Below, in pieces: positions 61,306 through 64,000 of a stretch of 64,000 nt of DNA. The translations under genes were made by a program, and so were the position numbers. The DNA comes from SURF-21 sp964529285. Its GTDB lineage: Bacteria > Actinomycetota > Geothermincolia > Geothermincolales > RBG-13-55-18. The DNA lies in the NCBI GenBank assembly GCA_964529285.1, contig CAZGWK010000002.1, forward strand, positions 1 to 64,000, written 5' to 3'. The notes under the pieces were generated by a model. That model was not told the origin of the DNA, ran no database searches, and saw only the letters and a program-made list of their open reading frames with translations. Within the stretch, counting starts at the first letter, position 1; each line of letters begins with the position of its first letter.

Positions 61306-62511
61306 ATGGCGGAAGGTATCAGGGATAAAGTGGTCATCCTGGGCATGGGATGCACCAGGTTCGGAGAGCGCTGGGACATGAGTGGAGGCGACCTGCTGGT
61401 CGAGGCTTTTACCGACACCCTCGAGGATGCTGGCCTCGAGAAGAAAGACATCGATGCGGTATGGCTGGGGGTACACATCGACGAGATCAACATCGGCAAG
61501 GGCGGCACCTATGCCAGCAACGCGATGCATCTGCCCTTCCTCCCGGTGACCCGGGTGGAGAACTTCTGCGCCTCGGGGACGGAGGCGTTCCGGGGAGCCA
61601 CCTACGCCGTGGCCTCTGGGGCGAGCGATATCGCGCTGGCTATCGGGGTCGAGAAGCTCAAGGATACCGGTTACGGCGGGCTGCCCGATTCGCCGGCGTT
61701 CGGGCAGGAGATGATCATGGTGGGGCCCAACGCCACCGCTCCGGGCATGTTCGCGCAGCTGGCGACGGCATACGCTGCCAAGAACAAGATCCCCATGGAA
61801 AGGGTCAAGGAAGCCATAACCCACGTATCCTGGAAGAGCCACCAGAACGGCGTCAAGAACCCCCGTGCGCACCTCAGGAGAGAGGTATCAAAGGAACAGA
61901 TCATGGGCTCGCCCATGGTGGCCTATCCCTTAGGTCTGTTCGATTGCTGCGGGGTATCCGACGGCTCGGCCGCGGCCATCGTGTGCACGCCGGAGATAGC
62001 CAAGAAGCTAAAACCTAATGATCCCCTGGTCAAGGTCAAGGCGCTGCAGATTGCGGTGAGCTCGGGAGAGGAGGCGCAGTTCGACAAGTGGGACGGCGCC
62101 AGCCTGATGACTACCCGCGCTGCCGCCAAGAGGGCATACGAGGAAGCGGGCATCAAGGACCCGCGCAAGGAGCTCTCCATGATGGAGGTGCACGACTGCT
62201 TCTCCATCACCGAGTTGGTGACCATGGAGGACCTCGGCGTATCCCCCGAGGGCGGAGCGCCGGAAGACGTCCTAAACGGCTTCTTCGACCTGGACGGGCA
62301 GATACCCTGCCAGCCCGACGGCGGCCTTAAATGCTTCGGGCACCCCATCGGCGCCTCGGGCCTCAGGATGATCTTCGAGATGTACAGCCAGCTCCTGGGC
62401 CGCTGGCCCGAAGACCGCGCGGTCAAGGACCCCAAGTTCGGGCTCACTCACAACCTGGGGGGAGTTCCCAACAACAACGTATGCTCCATCGCCATCTTCG
62501 GCGTGGACTGA
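61306..62511 (+). CDS. thiolase family protein
   Basis: 401 aa, with GGGGAGGT upstream, coupled to the HMGS-like gene. VILGMGCTRFGERW at the start, nucleophilic Cys in VENFCASGTEAFRGA (about residue 89), MMEVHDCFSITELV, and CFGHPIGASGLRM near the end, so all catalytic residues appear present. Together with its DUF35-bearing partner it resembles thiolase/OB-fold pairs (for example benzoylsuccinyl-CoA thiolase BbsAB or steroid side-chain thiolases). Substrate unknown. Confidence 0.9.
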   Translation: MAEGIRDKVVILGMGCTRFGERWDMSGGDLLVEAFTDTLEDAGLEKKDIDAVWLGVHIDEINIGKGGTYASNAMHLPFLPVTRVENFCASGTEAFRGATYAVASGASDIALAIGVEKLKDTGYGGLPDSPAFGQEMIMVGPNATAPGMFAQLATAYAAKNKIPMERVKEAITHVSWKSHQNGVKNPRAHLRREVSKEQIMGSPMVAYPLGLFDCCGVSDGSAAAIVCTPEIAKKLKPNDPLVKVKALQIAVSSGEEAQFDKWDGASLMTTRAAAKRAYEEAGIKDPRKELSMMEVHDCFSITELVTMEDLGVSPEGGAPEDVLNGFFDLDGQIPCQPDGGLKCFGHPIGASGLRMIFEMYSQLLGRWPEDRAVKDPKFGLTHNLGGVPNNNVCSIAIFGVD

Positions 62512-62519
62512 GACGGAAC

Positions 62520-62566
62520 GAGCAAAGCCTCGAGGGGCGCGGTCTACCGCGCCCCGCTTGCTCTTC
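62520..62566 (+). terminator. strong hairpin, probable terminator
   Basis: GGGGCGCGG/CCGCGCCCC with a 4-base loop at 62534-62555, extended outward by GAGCAA/TTGCTC-type pairing. No clean T-run follows, so efficiency is uncertain. Confidence 0.5.
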
Positions 62567-62581
62567 CTATAAATATAGGTT

Positions 62582-62680
62582 CGTTCTATGCCCCGCAGGG
62601 TGGGGTCAGGTCTTGCGTTTGCCTGAATTACACTTCGGATATCGGTGAAGGTATGCGTAAATTGGCTGGACCTGACCCCA
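62582..62680. repeat. inverted-repeat element with GGGGTCAGGTC ends
   Basis: TGGGGTCAGGTC at 62601-62612 is exactly inverted at 62669-62680, 56 bases apart. The 20 bases just outside the left end (62582-62601) are the reverse complement of 54521-54540. This ties it to the tandem 90-bp repeats 8 kb away. Confidence 0.8.
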
Positions 62681-62754
62681 TTCCCCATTACAAGAGATTA
62701 ACGTTGGGGTAGTAGAATATGATGCATGCTTCTACTACGGCGAAAGGAGACGTC

Positions 62755-63471
62755 ATGACATCCTCCAGGTGGGAGGAGGTCGCGGAGGACTATAACCGCA
62801 TATTCCGCAGAGACATCTATTATTGGGAGATCCTGGATATGGTGGTCGGCGAGGCAGCCGCGGACAAGGGAGAGACGATTCTGGATATCGGTTGTGGCAC
62901 CGGGAACCTCACGGGATTATTGAGAGAGAGGTTCCCGGGGAGCACGGTATGCGGCGTAGACCCCGCCGAAAGAATGGTACGGCTCGTCGCAGACCGCTTC
63001 CGGGAAGATCCCATGGTGGAGATCGTCAAAGGGGAGGGGACGAAGATACCATATCTCTCCGATCGCTTCGACTGCATCGTCTCCAACCTGGCCCTGCATC
63101 ACGTGCTGCCCGAGCTGAGACGGCTTTGCGGCGCGGAGCTGTTCCGGGTGCTGAAACCGGGAGGCCGCCTGGTGTATTCGGACCTCTTCTGGGACGTGCC
63201 GGGCTCGCGAGACGATGCCGCCAGGATGAAGGACGTCATCGACAAGATCGTCGCCTACGGCCTCTACAACCTGGAGATCGGTGCAAAAGAAATGACGCTC
63301 TTTCTCATGGAGCAACTACCCCTGCACCTGCAGGAAAAGGCGGAATACGTGACGGTGGTGGAGGATTGGCTGTACTCCTTGCGGGAAGCGGGGTTCGCAG
63401 GACTGGAGGTCATCCTGCCGCCGCGGCCGGAGTTCGCCTTCAAGATAGTGCGGGGAGAGAAGAGGGGCTGA
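62755..63471 (+). CDS. SAM-dependent methyltransferase
   Basis: 238 aa from the ATG at 62755 (AAAGGAG upstream). Class I Rossmann methyltransferase: ILDIGCGTGNLTGLLRE (motif I), VCGVDPAERMV, FDCIVSNLALHHV and LKPGGRLVYSDLFW. A helical C-terminal part follows. The substrate is unknown. It precedes the putative selenoprotein gene by about 145 bases on the same strand. Confidence 0.87.
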   Translation: MTSSRWEEVAEDYNRIFRRDIYYWEILDMVVGEAAADKGETILDIGCGTGNLTGLLRERFPGSTVCGVDPAERMVRLVADRFREDPMVEIVKGEGTKIPYLSDRFDCIVSNLALHHVLPELRRLCGAELFRVLKPGGRLVYSDLFWDVPGSRDDAARMKDVIDKIVAYGLYNLEIGAKEMTLFLMEQLPLHLQEKAEYVTVVEDWLYSLREAGFAGLEVILPPRPEFAFKIVRGEKRG

Positions 63472-63616
63472 CATCTTGAGGACAGAACGAAACAGGGGTC
63501 CGGGACGTCGATCCACCGCGGCCGCATAACGGCCGGCCCGGATGCACGAGCGTCAGAGGGTTATAATATCCCTGCCGCCGCTTCGCCGCAGTCGAGGAGG
63601 AGATTCGGAGGTTTGC

Positions 63617-64000
63617 ATGGACGAGATAGTGGGGAAGGCTATATCGACATTCGCCCGCGTGCGTATACTGACCTACCTGAACTGAATGCAGGCGACATTC
63701 AGTACCCTGTCAGGGTACCTGGGGGTAACGGACCGCGAGGCCGTGAAGGCGTCCTGCCCCCTCGAGGGAGGGGGCGCCAGCGAGGGCTCGACCTGCGGCG
63801 TGGTATCCGGAGGATGCATGGCCATAGTCCTCGCCCACCTGGCGGATGTTCTTTCCGGAGAACCAGGTAAGGGTGAAGCGCTCTACGAGCGGCTGCGGGA
63901 GTTCACGGACTGGTTCGAGGCCGAGTTCGGGGACACCATATGCCGAGAGCGCTGCGGGGTATACGTCAACGAGATAGCCGGGTTCATCAACTACCTCTTC
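63617..64000 (+). CDS. C_GCAxxG_C_C family protein with in-frame UGA (probable selenoprotein), partial
   Basis: Runs off the window at 64000. The ATG at 63617 has CGGAGG upstream. The first 22 codons give MDEIVGKAISTFARVRILTY then LN; codon 23 is TGA (63683-63685); the frame then stays open to the edge: MQATFSTLSGYLGV, SCPLEGGG, STCGVVSGGCM and DTICRERCGV. In this family the N-terminal site reads NCAQ; here it is N-UGA-MQ, so UGA occupies the conserved Cys. A GTACCC-TGTCA-GGGTAC hairpin begins 16 bases after the UGA, with its loop 22 bases after it and G as second loop base, fitting the published bacterial SECIS rules. The ATG right after the TGA has no Shine-Dalgarno sequence. Confidence 0.72.
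63702..63718 (+). promoter_or_regulatory. putative bacterial SECIS hairpin
   Basis: Stem GTACCC/GGGTAC, loop TGTCA, extendable outward by CAG/CTG pairing with one bulge. Located 16 bases after the in-frame TGA at 63683-63685. The position and loop composition match known bacterial selenocysteine insertion elements. Confidence 0.55.

Noticed and set aside
63686..64000. A shorter C_GCAxxG gene starting at the ATG just after the TGA
   Set aside because: That ATG has no Shine-Dalgarno sequence, while the ATG at 63617 has one, and the shorter form would lose the conserved N-terminal helix and active-site residue.

Overview
The window is a gene-dense, high-GC stretch from an anaerobic bacterium. 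Starts are ATG, GTG and TTG behind strong AAGGAGG-type ribosome binding sites. The gene content is acyl-CoA chemistry, flavoprotein and Fe-S electron transfer, radical enzymes, B12 enzymes, rubrerythrin and ferritin. This fits an uncultivated anaerobic Actinomycetota lineage (Geothermincolia-like) or another high-GC anaerobe; the assignment is an inference, because there is no rRNA or other marker gene. No rRNA, tRNA, CRISPR array or intact transposase gene was seen.

Layout. 0-10.4 kb: a MerR-TetR fusion regulator, then a plus-strand acyl-CoA operon (thiolase, PaaK-like ligase, ferredoxin-nitroreductase, two overlapping acyl-CoA dehydrogenases) bracketed by two members of an unrecognised Cys-rich 'CGSGG' family. 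10.7-16.7 kb: three paralogues (plus one miniature relative) of an unrecognised internally duplicated zinc-finger-like family, with a lipoprotein hydrolase between them. 16.9-22.6 kb: an EamA transporter and a biotin island (biotin carboxylase, carboxyltransferase-BCCP, BioY, BirA). 22.7-28.6 kb: a minus-strand operon for a glycyl radical enzyme of the X-succinate synthase type (benzylsuccinate/alkylsuccinate synthase), with two small Fe-S subunits, three zinc ribbons and two activating enzymes. 29-38 kb: crotonase, acyl-CoA ligase, MmgE/PrpD, a split B12 acyl-CoA mutase with a remodelled substrate loop, and a radical SAM-PDZ protein. 38-46.5 kb: mixed genes (2TM proteins, pentapeptide repeat, GMC dehydrogenase pair, hydrolases, crotonase, rubrerythrin). 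46.7-56.4 kb: a minus-strand electron-transfer block (EtfAB, two GlcD-like flavoproteins around an HdrD/GlcF-like Fe-S protein, and an ETF-quinone oxidoreductase-like FixC/FixX pair with an extra Fe-S protein). 56.8-64 kb: ferritin, a B12-radical SAM enzyme, an HMG-CoA-synthase-like/OB-fold fusion with a thiolase, a methyltransferase, and at the right edge a C_GCAxxG-family gene with an in-frame TGA where the family has its conserved Cys.

How it works together. The glycyl radical enzyme, ligase, mutase, dehydrogenases, crotonases, thiolases and ETF modules could form a pathway in which a hydrocarbon-like substrate is added to fumarate, converted to a CoA thioester, rearranged by the B12 mutase and oxidised, with electrons leaving through ETF. 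That link is an inference. A shared 17-base motif (consensus TTCACYTTNACTAAARTN) occurs upstream of the glycyl radical operon, between the ligase and MmgE genes, upstream of the mutase, and between bioY and birA, suggesting one regulator for these units.

The strongest unusual signals are the probable selenocysteine version of a C_GCAxxG protein at 63617, the X-succinate synthase operon with two activases, the shared 17-mer, and two gene families I could not assign.
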